Source: Aquimarina sp. RZ0 (lineage in GTDB: Bacteria; Bacteroidota; Bacteroidia; Flavobacteriales; Flavobacteriaceae). Taken from it: DNA of 52,398 bases. Below, one piece after another: positions 1 through 9,709 of the stretch (positions within the stretch are counted from its first letter, which is position 1; each line of letters opens with the position of its first letter). The stretch is taken from the NCBI RefSeq assembly GCF_008370685.1, contig NZ_VTZU01000047.1:1-52398 (forward strand), written 5' to 3'. A model generated the notes under the pieces. The model was not told the origin of the DNA. It saw only the letters and a program-made list of their open reading frames with translations, and made no database searches. The position numbers and the translations under genes were made by a program.

Positions 1-1
1 T

Positions 2-1822
2 GACTTACTCTCTGTTTTTAATCCATATGTTACAGAAAGTGTAAAAGTATCTCGCAGCTTTGCAGCTTTACAATATGATAGCAGAGTTGGGGGAGTGATT
101 GATATCACATCAAAAAATAGTATTCCCAGAGATATCGGTATCGGTATTGGTAGCAACTTCACACATGCTGATATATATACTGAGATTCCTCTGGGGAGAA
201 AAACAGGCTTGATCCTTTCTGGCAGAAGATCGTATATTGATATCCTGGACACGCCAACCGAAGAAATGTATTCAAAAAGAATATTGGGTCATCGATTTTG
301 GGGTTTTACAGCAGAAGGCCTATTTGGAACAGATGTAGCTGTTACCGAAAATAACAATCCACAATATCAAGATTATACAACAAAAATAATCACAGATTTA
401 AGTGCTTCCAGTAAACTGACCATAAGTGGATTTTGGCATCAAGGTGAATCTGACAATAAAATTTATTTGAATGAGGATGATTCTCTTTCAGATTTTAGTT
501 CGACAGAAGAAGATATTTTAGAGAACCAGAATATTGGGTTAGGTATCAATTGGGCTAAAAACTGGGGGACAAATTTTTCAATAACCGCTTCTGGATATTA
601 TACTAATGTAACACAAGAATATAGAAATTCAAATTTTGACACTAGTGGCAAAACTCCCGAATTAATTGAAAAATTCGATCTGATAGGTAATCTCGTAGAT
701 TTTGGAACATCGATACATCTGGATTGGCAGCTACATAAAAAACATACACTTACTTTAGGATATAATTTTTCTGAAGCAACCATACAAGATAGTTTTCAAG
801 TCCCTATTTCCCTTTCTCCAGAAGATGAAAATTCTGGCTCCAGCTTCGGTTTTACAGTTAAGAATGTTACACATGCACCTTATCTCGAAGATCTTTTTAA
901 AATATCTAATACCATATCTTTAAGCTTAGGAGGAAAGGCAAATTATTTTTCTATATATAATCGATTTTATTTTGAACCAAGGGCAGGTCTTACATTTCTT
1001 ATCAATAAGAACATAACCACCAACATTTTTGCAGAACGAAAACATCAGGTCATCGATCAACGGTTTGATATTCCATCTCCACTTTTTTTAGTAGATTTCA
1101 GATTTTGGAGATTAAGATCACCTGAACTCTTTGATCCCATTCTGAAAAGTGATCAGATTAGCACAAGTTTTTCCTGGAATCAGAAAAACTGGCTTATTGA
1201 GTTTGAAGGATATTATAAAAAAAAATATGGTATTGATGATGCATCAAATGCCGTTGGTGACAACAATATTATAGGTTTTGGAAGCTCTGATACTTTTGGT
1301 ATTGACCTATTGATAAAAAAAAGGATTGGTCGTTACAATACGTGGTTATCATATTCTTATATCGATCAAACATTTCGTTTTGATGATTTTAAAGAAAAAC
1401 AACCTTTCTCAGGTTCTCTGGATATTACTCATAATATTTCCTGGATTCATTCATATCTTTTGGGGAATTTTGAATTTTCATTAGGATGGAATATCAGAAC
1501 TGGAAAACCCTACTCTCCTTTGGAAGGAATAACAGATCAAACTTCTAATGGCTCCCATCCTTTATTATTTGGAGATGTTAACAGCAAACGCCTGGATCCA
1601 TATCATCGGATGGATTTCTCTGCTTCTTATAGGTTTACCCTTGCAAAGGATAGCAAATGGAGAGGAAAAGCCGCACTTTCTATTATTAATCTATATGACA
1701 AAAAAAATGTATTAGATAGAAGAGGTACTATTCTAAATAGAGAAAATAGATCAATCGCGTCTGAATTTGATGTGATATCATTAGGTTTTACACCAAATAT
1801 ATCTCTTAGGTTTGATTTCTGA
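2..1822 (+). CDS. TonB-dependent outer-membrane receptor, 5' end outside window
   Basis: The frame is open from base 2, so this is the last 606 codons of a longer gene; the GTG at 95 is internal, not a start. The first residues (DLLSVFNPYVTESVKV, then YDSRVGGVIDI) match the end of a TonB plug domain. The rest is rich in alternating aromatic/polar strands typical of a 22-strand barrel and ends in ISLRFDF with the terminal Phe expected of outer-membrane barrels. The family imports large substrates through the outer membrane using TonB energy. The substrate cannot be told: the N-terminal regulatory-like domain and any SusD or DUF4249 partner are not visible. The gene is followed by convergent transcription of the macroglobulin gene. 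Confidence 0.88.
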   Translation, partial: DLLSVFNPYVTESVKVSRSFAALQYDSRVGGVIDITSKNSIPRDIGIGIGSNFTHADIYTEIPLGRKTGLILSGRRSYIDILDTPTEEMYSKRILGHRFWGFTAEGLFGTDVAVTENNNPQYQDYTTKIITDLSASSKLTISGFWHQGESDNKIYLNEDDSLSDFSSTEEDILENQNIGLGINWAKNWGTNFSITASGYYTNVTQEYRNSNFDTSGKTPELIEKFDLIGNLVDFGTSIHLDWQLHKKHTLTLGYNFSEATIQDSFQVPISLSPEDENSGSSFGFTVKNVTHAPYLEDLFKISNTISLSLGGKANYFSIYNRFYFEPRAGLTFLINKNITTNIFAERKHQVIDQRFDIPSPLFLVDFRFWRLRSPELFDPILKSDQISTSFSWNQKNWLIEFEGYYKKKYGIDDASNAVGDNNIIGFGSSDTFGIDLLIKKRIGRYNTWLSYSYIDQTFRFDDFKEKQPFSGSLDITHNISWIHSYLLGNFEFSLGWNIRTGKPYSPLEGITDQTSNGSHPLLFGDVNSKRLDPYHRMDFSASYRFTLAKDSKWRGKAALSIINLYDKKNVLDRRGTILNRENRSIASEFDVISLGFTPNISLRFDF

Positions 1823-2116
1823 GAAAAGAATATATAATAAATAGACACTAAAACTCTTTTTATAAAATGACGTGATTAAAACTTTTTTTAATTCGCTATA
1901 AAAAAACTCTTTTTAATTCCATTTCCGGGCAACAGCTCAATAATTGCGTTTTCAAGAAAAAAGAAGAAGTTATGCCACGTATCATTTGAGTTTTATTCTT
2001 GCTTAATATAGTATGTATTAAGTTTACAAATACCAGATTATACAATTCAATTCTCAAATAAAGATATCTGCTAATACAATTATTCAACAGCTTAAAAAGT
2101 TTTTCTATATCAACAA

Positions 2117-5100
2117 TTATTTAATCACATCGATCCATTTCCCTTTAGTACGTACCGAATAGTCATTATCATACATGGCCTCACATTGGATCCCCGGTAA
2201 ATAATATTTTCCTAAATAGGATGCATTCAGTAAAATAGTAATTGTCTTACTCTCTCGTGATTTTAAATCAAAGTAAAAATTTGTTCTATCATCCCTGATA
2301 TCTGTATAGGTCACCTTATTAGCCTTAAAAGACCCAAAATCAGTAAATCGGGTATTTACGATTTCCCAGCCTGAAGGAAAAATTTCGGTCAGTGCAATAT
2401 CTTTTACTTTATTCCCTGTTGTATTTGTTATAGTTACTTCGGCTACAAAATCAGTTCCTTGTGATAATTTGATTACATCTATAATGTTACCATCTCTATT
2501 TTTATAATCTACAATAGCTTTCAGGTTGCTTTGGATTACTTTTTCTTCTCCTACAGGTAAAATTCCACTTGTTGCTAATTGTATAAAAACGGTATTACCT
2601 TTATTGTTTTTTAGCTTTAATTTGTTGTTTTTAAGAATAGATATTTCTCCGGAAGATGCAATTGTCTTATCTATATTAATGTTTGAAGATATACCGTTGA
2701 GTTCATAACGTACCTGAACCCCTTTTCCTCCGACATAGGTTGCATATGCAGCCATTGCAATTAATGCATATGATGTAGTTTGAGTACTCATCCAATTCTT
2801 TGCAGATAATTCTTTTGCCAATACTGTAGCTACTTTCTGAGCTTTTTCTTTTTGATCCAATAAAACCAATGTCTCTAATGCCATAGAACGATTTCTATTG
2901 ATAGACCCATAGGTATAATAGTCTCTTTTCCCAGATTGAAAATCAATCGTAGCGCTTCCTAATAATTTATCAGAAGCGTTCTTTTGTCCAACAAGCCCAT
3001 AGGCCGCTGCCAACCTCAGTCTTGCATCATTTGTAAGACCAGATGTTTCTCTTAATCTATTCATAGAGGATAAATCCGGACTACCGGCTAATGCCAATGT
3101 GTATAATCTATAGGCCTGTGCGAGATGATTTGAACCATTTCTCCATCGTTTTGCTTGCTGTTGCTGATACTTAATCCAATTGCTCTTAAATCCAATTGGC
3201 AAGACATATCCCTGTTTGTTTGCTTCTAACAAAAAATGTCCTGCATAGGTAGTCCCCCAATCATTTGAACTAGCGTACCCAGGCCAATACGACATCCCGC
3301 CAGTAGGCTGGATAAACCGTTTCAACCTATTGATAGCTGCTTCAATATTATACTGTATTTCCTTTTTTCTCTCTGATGACAGATTAAATACTTCTCCCAA
3401 ATACAATTGCGGAAAGGCAGAAGATGTCGTTTGTTCTAAACATCCATGAGGATATCGAATTAAATATTTTAGTCTACTTTCAAAATTCATAGGTGGCAAC
3501 GATGAAAACTCAATCGTCACACTATTACTACCATCGATCCCAAACGCAGCAAAATCTATTTCCTGCTCACTATTAGGTTCCAAAATGATAGAACTCACCT
3601 CTGTGGTCATAGGATTGGGATTCACAATATCAATAGGAACAGCATAGGAAGCTTTTTCTCCATTTCCGCTGGCGACAACTTCAATATTGGTAATAGAAGC
3701 ACCTTCCAGCACTTCGATATCAAAATATACCATTTTTTCGTCTGGTTGAGAGAAAGAGAGTTTTTTACTTGCTTCTCCTATAACAATAAATCCTTTGTTT
3801 GGTTTTAAGCGTACATTTACATTTTTCACCTTATTTTCCATAGCAAAAACTGTAACAGGAATTGTTACTTTTTCTCCTGGAGTAATCTTTCTGGGTATAG
3901 ATGTTAAGACCATTAATGGTTTTCTTACGGGTGTCGTTTTCTCCGTGTTCCCGTAGGCTGCATTAGTAACATCAGAGGCAATCACCATGGTTCTGACAGA
4001 TCCTACATATTTTGGTATTTTAATGGAGTGTGATTTGGTTTCACCCTTTTTGAGCTCAAAAGGTCCTTTATAGATCACCATGGGTTTAAAACGATTGGCT
4101 TTTTTGGATTTACTACCTCCCGCTTCTGCATCACCACCAATACTAAAAATTTGATTTATACTTCCGCCATACGCTCCGATAACGTCATCATACACATCCC
4201 ATGTTTTTACACCTAGTGCTTCTCTGGCATAAAATGTACTCCAGGGATCAGGGGTCTTAAAACGTGTTAGATCTAACAAGCCTTCATCCACAATAGCGAT
4301 AGAATACGTCATAGGTTTTCCTTGCTCCTCATTGATTTTGATATCAATAGTTTCTTCTGGTCTTAATTCATCAGGCATGGATATTTTTGGATTGATCCTG
4401 GTTGATGGATTTTCTACAGAAATAGGAACCACCCCATACAATCGAATTGGTAAATCATTTGCAGAGGACCCGTGCGGTTGTAGCAAGGTAATATTAATGT
4501 ATACATTGGGGGTATATAATTCATCGATTGGCAATTCGAATTTAGTCTCTCCTTTTTGTGGAGTAATCCAGAGAGATGATAATACTTCAGTACCATTTTC
4601 TACAGTTACTAATGCTCTGCTTCCTTCTCCCGACGGAAAAGTTATCGTTGCTTTATCGCCTACATTGTATGTTTTTTTATCTGTAGAGAACACCAACATC
4701 GTAGCCGCAGATGGGTCATTTTTATTTGCTCTGCCGGCCCAGCCCGGCCAATCGATATACATAGTTTTTCCTGTAGCATGACCTCCATCAGGATCGATCA
4801 CTCTTACCAGATATCTTCCCCATTCGGGATATTTTAATTCAAAATCAAACTTAGCTTCTCCTTTTGCATTGGTAGAAACTTTAGTTTTAAAGACTTCGTT
4901 CCTATAAGAACTCCGGTTATAAGAAGATAAATTATCTTCTGATGTATCCCACCACCATCTCCAGTTTACTTTGTACACATATACTTCTAAATCCTTAACA
5001 GCTTTAGGTTTTCCTTTCTGATCTACCGAGATTATTTCGAAAGTATGCTTCGTATCTGTCAGTAACATTCCACGGGTTTTATCCCCTTTGGGAACATTTA

Positions 5101-7642
5101 TTCCTACATAGGTATCATAAGGTGAAAAATCTTTGGAGATGACATCTGTGCTAAAATCTCCTCCATTTTCATATACTTTAGTAATAAAAGAAGCCCGCAA
5201 CATTCCGGCTGCCTTACTTTCCAACTTTGGCTTCATGGAAAAATTGACTTTACCTTCTCCAGAAATTTTTCCCTGAAATACTTCTTGTGCTTCAGCGTTA
5301 AATTTTCTTGAAGGGTCATCAAAAATATATCCGGGATATGTCTTAAAACTAGTTTTTTTGGCATTAAAACGTACATTAATATCAGTCTTAAGGTTTTTTG
5401 CAATAGCTCCGTGAAGCCATAAAACTTCGAGATTTCCGGTAATACTTTTTTGAGTTCCTAATATTTCATCATCAAAAGATGTTTTGATTTTGAGACGATT
5501 CGGTTTGATCGTCTCGATTTTTAATGATTTGCTAAAGCTCGCCCCTCCAACACTAATTTTGGCTTGCCAGTTTCCTGTTGGTACCTCCTCATGTGTGTTT
5601 ACTTCAAAATTATAAAAATTACCTGTTCCTTCTGTTTTAATCTCTTGATGTGTAACTTTTCCATAAGGATCTTTTAATTCAAACTTTACAGGATGACCCT
5701 CTGGTAATTTATTAGCATTATCATTTAGCATAAAAGACAAAAACAAGGTATCTCCTGGTCTCCAAACTCCTCTTTCGCCATATATATATCCTTTGATTCC
5801 TTTTTGTAATCGTACTCCGGAGACATCAAATTTACTTACAGACAAGGCATTACCATCATTCAATTTTACATATGTCTGTTGTTTTCCCGAGGTAGCTATC
5901 GCAAAATATGCTTGTTTATCTGCATCAAAACCTGTCATCCCTTCTGCATCCGTAGTGACAGCACCTATCTCTTGTTGCTGGTAATTATAGAAAGTAATCC
6001 TTACATTACTAAGAGGATTTGTAGTCATAATATCATTAACCGCAATCGTATAGGTATTGTTTAATCCTTTTTTGACAACAACTCCCAGATTAGAGGCTAA
6101 CACATTTGCTGCCAATTTCTTATCTCTAAAATATGAATTGCTGCAAGGGTTCTCTCTTTGGTTCCAGTCATAATCATAATAATCTTCATAGTAATATTGT
6201 GTACTATCCCAGAAACTAGATTCCTCTTCTGTATCATAATCTTCTGTTAGCTCATTAATCGCAATCGTATTGGTTGCCGTTCCTTCACATTTATATAATG
6301 AATATGCTTTTCTGTATTTTAACTCAACTCTATAAATAGCGCCTGGATCCGGAGATATCAATTCTTTTAGGTCCACAGCAAATGCGTTCCATTTACTCAG
6401 ATTCAAAGATGTATTCTCTTGTAAGTTAATAAGTTTCTTTGCAGCTGGTCTTGCTACATTTCTTAAATTAGCCGAACCATTAAGATTATTACTTTGTAAA
6501 AACTGAAGTATATTATTTTCAAATATCTTAACTACCTGAACTTCTACAGCCCGAAGATTGATCGCTTCAAAATTAAATTTTAAGTTTTCTGAAGTAGGTA
6601 AAATCACGCCGCTTTGTAACAGTTTTACTTCTGGTTTTGGCTGCTGAAAGGATATCTTCTCTGTATATGTATTTTTAAGTTTATAACTATCAATACTCTT
6701 GATTCCTTCAAAAACAGTAACTTCTAATGTTCCTTTTAATTCTTCTTTTGGATATACTTTTAAATCATTTCCAACCACTGTATATTTTAGATTTTTTACA
6801 TCTCCAATAGTTACCAATCCTTCAAAATTTTGGTTTTTCTTAAGTGGATCAGAAAAATTTATTTCTACATATTGATTCTCAAAATTAGATACAGAAACAC
6901 TAATCACAGAAAAATTATTTTTTCCAGGAATACTAAATGAATTTTTGCCTTCTGTGTCAATATCAAAAGATTTTCCGGACCATTTAATTTCTAGTTCAGA
7001 ATCTTCTTCAAAACGCTGAATACTATCAATTCTAAAACTAAATTGATTTCCGTCGGAAAGAGGCGCTTCAAGTTTTACCGCTACAGTTTTTCCTTCCTGC
7101 GTAGCAGTTATTAATTGTTTTGCTGTATCAAAATTCAGCCGATCACTTGCGGTAATTGTACCATCAATATATTGCCAATCCTTACTGTATGACTGAAGAT
7201 TATCTGTAAGCACAGAAAATTGTTGTTTTACTGTTTTTAAACTAAAAACAAACTCATTATCCAATTCTCCTTTTAAATCTACAACTAAATCTTTCAGATT
7301 TAAAGTAAATTTGTAATCTGTGTCTTGCTCAAAACCTATTTCTGGTTGAAAAGAAATGGTTCTATTATTGACTGCAATTACTTTTCCTTTTACTTTAGGA
7401 GAAACTGAAAGTATTTTACCGGATAGTTCCTGATTATCATCCCAGTCACTTACCGGTGTTTGTAAAACCACATAGACATTATCCAGAACCGAAATTACGC
7501 CTGTAGAAACATCAGAGATATATTCCTGATACTTATTTAGTTCTGAAGCATTTGCCTCTGCAATCTCTTTAGGATCTTTCTTCTTACAAGAAAAAAACAA
7601 TATCGAAAATAAGGATAGATAGAGAATATACGATAATCTCAT
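2117..7642 (-). CDS. Alpha-2-macroglobulin family lipoprotein with thioester motif
   Basis: This is an 1841-residue lipoprotein. Residues 1-18 are a hydrophobic signal ending in FFS before Cys19 (lipobox), followed by KKK. Repeated beta-sandwich (MG-type) domains fill the first 1300 residues. The thioester motif CLEQ lies at Cys1401-Gln1404 within PHGCLEQTTSSAFPQL. After it comes an alpha/alpha-toroid-like helical region (about 1405-1650) and then C-terminal beta domains. Such proteins are thought to trap invading proteases covalently in the periplasm. Bacterial copies are often paired with a pbpC penicillin-binding protein gene, but none is adjacent here: both sides are non-coding or unrelated. 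Length and the intact CxEQ place it with the large Bacteroidota members of the family. Start chosen because it gives a complete lipoprotein signal. Confidence 0.93.
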   Translation of the reverse strand: MRLSYILYLSLFSILFFSCKKKDPKEIAEANASELNKYQEYISDVSTGVISVLDNVYVVLQTPVSDWDDNQELSGKILSVSPKVKGKVIAVNNRTISFQPEIGFEQDTDYKFTLNLKDLVVDLKGELDNEFVFSLKTVKQQFSVLTDNLQSYSKDWQYIDGTITASDRLNFDTAKQLITATQEGKTVAVKLEAPLSDGNQFSFRIDSIQRFEEDSELEIKWSGKSFDIDTEGKNSFSIPGKNNFSVISVSVSNFENQYVEINFSDPLKKNQNFEGLVTIGDVKNLKYTVVGNDLKVYPKEELKGTLEVTVFEGIKSIDSYKLKNTYTEKISFQQPKPEVKLLQSGVILPTSENLKFNFEAINLRAVEVQVVKIFENNILQFLQSNNLNGSANLRNVARPAAKKLINLQENTSLNLSKWNAFAVDLKELISPDPGAIYRVELKYRKAYSLYKCEGTATNTIAINELTEDYDTEEESSFWDSTQYYYEDYYDYDWNQRENPCSNSYFRDKKLAANVLASNLGVVVKKGLNNTYTIAVNDIMTTNPLSNVRITFYNYQQQEIGAVTTDAEGMTGFDADKQAYFAIATSGKQQTYVKLNDGNALSVSKFDVSGVRLQKGIKGYIYGERGVWRPGDTLFLSFMLNDNANKLPEGHPVKFELKDPYGKVTHQEIKTEGTGNFYNFEVNTHEEVPTGNWQAKISVGGASFSKSLKIETIKPNRLKIKTSFDDEILGTQKSITGNLEVLWLHGAIAKNLKTDINVRFNAKKTSFKTYPGYIFDDPSRKFNAEAQEVFQGKISGEGKVNFSMKPKLESKAAGMLRASFITKVYENGGDFSTDVISKDFSPYDTYVGINVPKGDKTRGMLLTDTKHTFEIISVDQKGKPKAVKDLEVYVYKVNWRWWWDTSEDNLSSYNRSSYRNEVFKTKVSTNAKGEAKFDFELKYPEWGRYLVRVIDPDGGHATGKTMYIDWPGWAGRANKNDPSAATMLVFSTDKKTYNVGDKATITFPSGEGSRALVTVENGTEVLSSLWITPQKGETKFELPIDELYTPNVYINITLLQPHGSSANDLPIRLYGVVPISVENPSTRINPKISMPDELRPEETIDIKINEEQGKPMTYSIAIVDEGLLDLTRFKTPDPWSTFYAREALGVKTWDVYDDVIGAYGGSINQIFSIGGDAEAGGSKSKKANRFKPMVIYKGPFELKKGETKSHSIKIPKYVGSVRTMVIASDVTNAAYGNTEKTTPVRKPLMVLTSIPRKITPGEKVTIPVTVFAMENKVKNVNVRLKPNKGFIVIGEASKKLSFSQPDEKMVYFDIEVLEGASITNIEVVASGNGEKASYAVPIDIVNPNPMTTEVSSIILEPNSEQEIDFAAFGIDGSNSVTIEFSSLPPMNFESRLKYLIRYPHGCLEQTTSSAFPQLYLGEVFNLSSERKKEIQYNIEAAINRLKRFIQPTGGMSYWPGYASSNDWGTTYAGHFLLEANKQGYVLPIGFKSNWIKYQQQQAKRWRNGSNHLAQAYRLYTLALAGSPDLSSMNRLRETSGLTNDARLRLAAAYGLVGQKNASDKLLGSATIDFQSGKRDYYTYGSINRNRSMALETLVLLDQKEKAQKVATVLAKELSAKNWMSTQTTSYALIAMAAYATYVGGKGVQVRYELNGISSNINIDKTIASSGEISILKNNKLKLKNNKGNTVFIQLATSGILPVGEEKVIQSNLKAIVDYKNRDGNIIDVIKLSQGTDFVAEVTITNTTGNKVKDIALTEIFPSGWEIVNTRFTDFGSFKANKVTYTDIRDDRTNFYFDLKSRESKTITILLNASYLGKYYLPGIQCEAMYDNDYSVRTKGKWIDVIK

Positions 7643-8205
7643 ATGGATTGATTTTAGTTTATCATAAATGTAAGGTATTTTTGAGTGTAGTAAAACCCTG
7701 AAAATAGTGAATTTTATTTTTTATTTAAAATCACTTATTTACACCAAAAAAACCTTTAGCCATAAGATAATCAATCTGTTAAACACACAAAGAAGACTCT
7801 TTACTTTTTAAAAACCATCATTAACTATACTCCACAAAAAATTAAGTAAACTAAAAGTCTTTTTTGTTGACCTCATTTTATACAGTCGTTTCTGATGAAA
7901 AAAGTTTAGCTTTTTTGCCACAGCAACCTGTAAACACAGACGATCGGCGTACAAAAAGTAAATTTTTCAAATCAAAACATCATTCAAGATAAGTTCATTA
8001 TGAAGTGGTTTACACTTAGAACTCATCTTGAATTTTTCTATTTTCTATAAAAATGCTCTTTTCACTCAATTTCCGGTTTTTTCTTACTAAAAGCGCTGCT
8101 CTGGAGTGCAAAAAAACACCCTTTAATTGATCAAAAAATAACTACTCTTCACCAGAATCAAAAAAGCTTAAACGACTTCTATAAGAATGATTGTTTCCTA
8201 AATCC
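7643..8205. other. Intergenic stretch without a gene
   Basis: About 560 AT-rich bases lie between the macroglobulin start and the TIR stop, both genes being on the minus strand. I see no credible coding frame. The only clear structure is the hairpin listed at 7982-8033. A near -7 box (TACATTTA, one mismatch from TAnnTTTG) reads on the minus strand at 7665-7672, about 25 bases ahead of the macroglobulin start codon, and may be its promoter. Confidence 0.5.
7982..8033. other. Long intergenic hairpin (terminator or small-RNA candidate)
   Basis: A 15-base arm (ATTCAAGATAAGTTC) pairs with 8019-8033 with a single mismatch. An inner arm AAGTG/CACTT closes a GTTTA loop, giving a nearly continuous stem. 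On the plus strand it is followed by TTTTTC. It lies 170 bases beyond the stop codon of the TIR gene, so it may terminate that transcript, but a minus-strand U-tract is not evident. Confidence 0.4.
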
Positions 8206-9189
8206 TTATAATGATATATTTTTACAAAAATCAATTAATGCGATTCTACCTTTAAAATACCTAAAAGTAAGATATCGAATCTTTCCTTCATTGTCTTCTA
8301 ACGCAATGGGGGTATTCAACTCAAAAGTATATGGTTGGTCTTTTCCTCCTTCTATCGCTATATTATCCGCATTCAGTTCTAATTTCTTAGCAGGAGTCAT
8401 TACTGGTTCTATTTTCCCTAAAATCCCGGGTATCTGACCAAATTTATTAATGACTACAGAACCTGAATCCGGTATTTTTTTGATAACTACTTCTATATCT
8501 TCTTTTGGGTTTATATTATGAAAAAGTACTGCAGGATATTCTGAATGTGCAATGAGAACAGAATATAATTTTCTGGTTCTCATCACAAAATGAACCAATC
8601 CTTTTTCATCAGAAAACCCTTCTAAGTATGTAGAGTTATTTGCCACCAGGACTACCTTGGCATGTCTGACCAAGGCTCCTTTTTCATCCAACACCTTAAT
8701 GGTAAAGATAAATGGTTTTGGATTAATCATTGTAGAGAGTTTCGACCATCGGTTTTTTAGAAATGTCTGATCTTTACTCAACTTCTTCTCAATCAAGATG
8801 GCTAATTCTTCTGGAGTCTTATATTGAAGATTTATATAACCGATTGTTCTAAGAACTCCGGGGATTTCTGTATCATCAAATCTGGCAGGCAGTATATACT
8901 CCCTACTTTCCTGAAATGCTCGCGCTTGCATCGAAACCCTCTCATGATTTGTCCATAATTTTTTATTATAAAAACCAGATATAAATAGCACCGTATATTG
9001 TGCCTTGTTCTGGTATATTTCTGATAAATATTCGTATAGGTTTTTACCCCATAGATTCGCCTCTTCAAATAAGTCATAAAACACATTAATTCCTTTGAGT
9101 TGTAGACTATTTGCGACTTCCTCAACATATGCCCTGTTCTCTCCTGCAAAAGAAAGAGCTACATCATATTCATAACTTCTATTCCTCAT
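8206..9189 (-). CDS. TIR-domain protein with C-terminal beta-sandwich module
   Basis: The N-terminal 140 residues form a TIR domain: YDVALSFAGE strand A, a VFYD strand, then YTVLFISGFY and KLWTNHERVSMQAR. The Glu in WTNHE (residue 83 from this start) sits where TIR NADases carry their catalytic glutamate. Residues about 152-235 look like a carboxypeptidase-regulatory-type beta-sandwich (VLDEKGALVRHAKVVLV ... GFSDEKGLVHF). The last 90 residues are beta-rich and unrecognised. There is no signal peptide, so the protein should be cytoplasmic. TIR proteins in bacteria commonly cleave NAD+ in anti-phage defence; that role is inference here. No Thoeris, SAVED, NLR or other defence gene is adjacent. 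A GTG one codon upstream (9192) is an alternative start; ATG is preferred. Confidence 0.85.
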   Translation of the reverse strand: MRNRSYEYDVALSFAGENRAYVEEVANSLQLKGINVFYDLFEEANLWGKNLYEYLSEIYQNKAQYTVLFISGFYNKKLWTNHERVSMQARAFQESREYILPARFDDTEIPGVLRTIGYINLQYKTPEELAILIEKKLSKDQTFLKNRWSKLSTMINPKPFIFTIKVLDEKGALVRHAKVVLVANNSTYLEGFSDEKGLVHFVMRTRKLYSVLIAHSEYPAVLFHNINPKEDIEVVIKKIPDSGSVVINKFGQIPGILGKIEPVMTPAKKLELNADNIAIEGGKDQPYTFELNTPIALEDNEGKIRYLTFRYFKGRIALIDFCKNISL

Positions 9190-9247
9190 CACTGACTATT
9201 TTTAAACCTAATTACTGACCTGAGATCCTCTCAAAAAGAACCTAGTA

Positions 9248-9255
9248 CAAAATTA
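9248..9255 (-). promoter_or_regulatory. Bacteroidota -7 promoter box for the TIR gene
   Basis: Read on the minus strand, the bases are TAATTTTG, a full match to the Bacteroidota -7 consensus TAnnTTTG, 59 bases before the ATG. No TTTG is present at the -33 position; that place is taken by the paired palindromes at 9267-9300. A missing -33 box with operators there would fit an activated or repressed promoter. Confidence 0.5.
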
Positions 9256-9266
9256 CCTTCTTTATT

Positions 9267-9300
9267 TGGAATTATTCCATTTTTCGTTGGAAAAATTCCA
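9267..9300. promoter_or_regulatory. Tandem palindromic operator candidate upstream of the TIR gene
   Basis: Two perfect palindromes of form TGGAA-N3-TTCCA occur at 9267-9279 and 9288-9300. Their start-to-start distance is 21 bp, i.e. two helical turns, so a dimeric regulator could bind both on one DNA face. They lie just upstream of the -7 box of the TIR gene. The bound protein is unknown and not encoded next door. Confidence 0.5.
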
Positions 9301-9709
9301 ACAATATTTTTACTTCTAAACCGTAATTTTACCATGACAATAAGTAAGAAAATAATCAAATAAACATAGAATTAAAATTTATAAAAAAAGCACCGCAATA
9401 CTTAGTTATAATCACAATATCCTTAAAATCAATAGTGTATTATGTTTTTAAATTACCTTTTTTGTGGTTAAACGGTAACTAGGTAAGGGAAAATTCCGTT
9501 AAATTTACATTCAACTAAGTTACAAGTTTCATAAAGGGCACTTGGTAACTTGTAGTATCATCGTTTAATTTTAAAAATAAAGTTGATCACTAAAACTCTA
9601 AAAGTTCTTTATTTAATTACGCCACATAAATATCTATTTAGGTCTATCGCAAAATAGAAGACCAACCGAATGAATACGCTTAAAAATTGAATATAGAGGA
9701 TGTCTGAAT
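9301..9709. other. Intergenic leader ahead of the polysaccharide operon
   Basis: These 409 bases carry no coding frame I can support. They should hold the promoter and a long 5' leader of the polysaccharide operon. The element TTTGTGGTTAAAC at 9461-9473 recurs with one change at 26060-26072, upstream of the sugar-transferase gene. An inverted pair AAGTTAC/GTAACTT lies around 9517-9555. Confidence 0.4.

Noticed and set aside
1896..2087. Minus-strand 63-codon frame between the first two genes
   Set aside because: There is no recognisable family, AT-rich composition and no promoter or coding bias; treated as non-coding.
8206..9189. Thoeris or CBASS system around the TIR gene
   Set aside because: No ThsA, SAVED, cyclase or other effector partner is found in the flanks; only a single TIR gene is supported.
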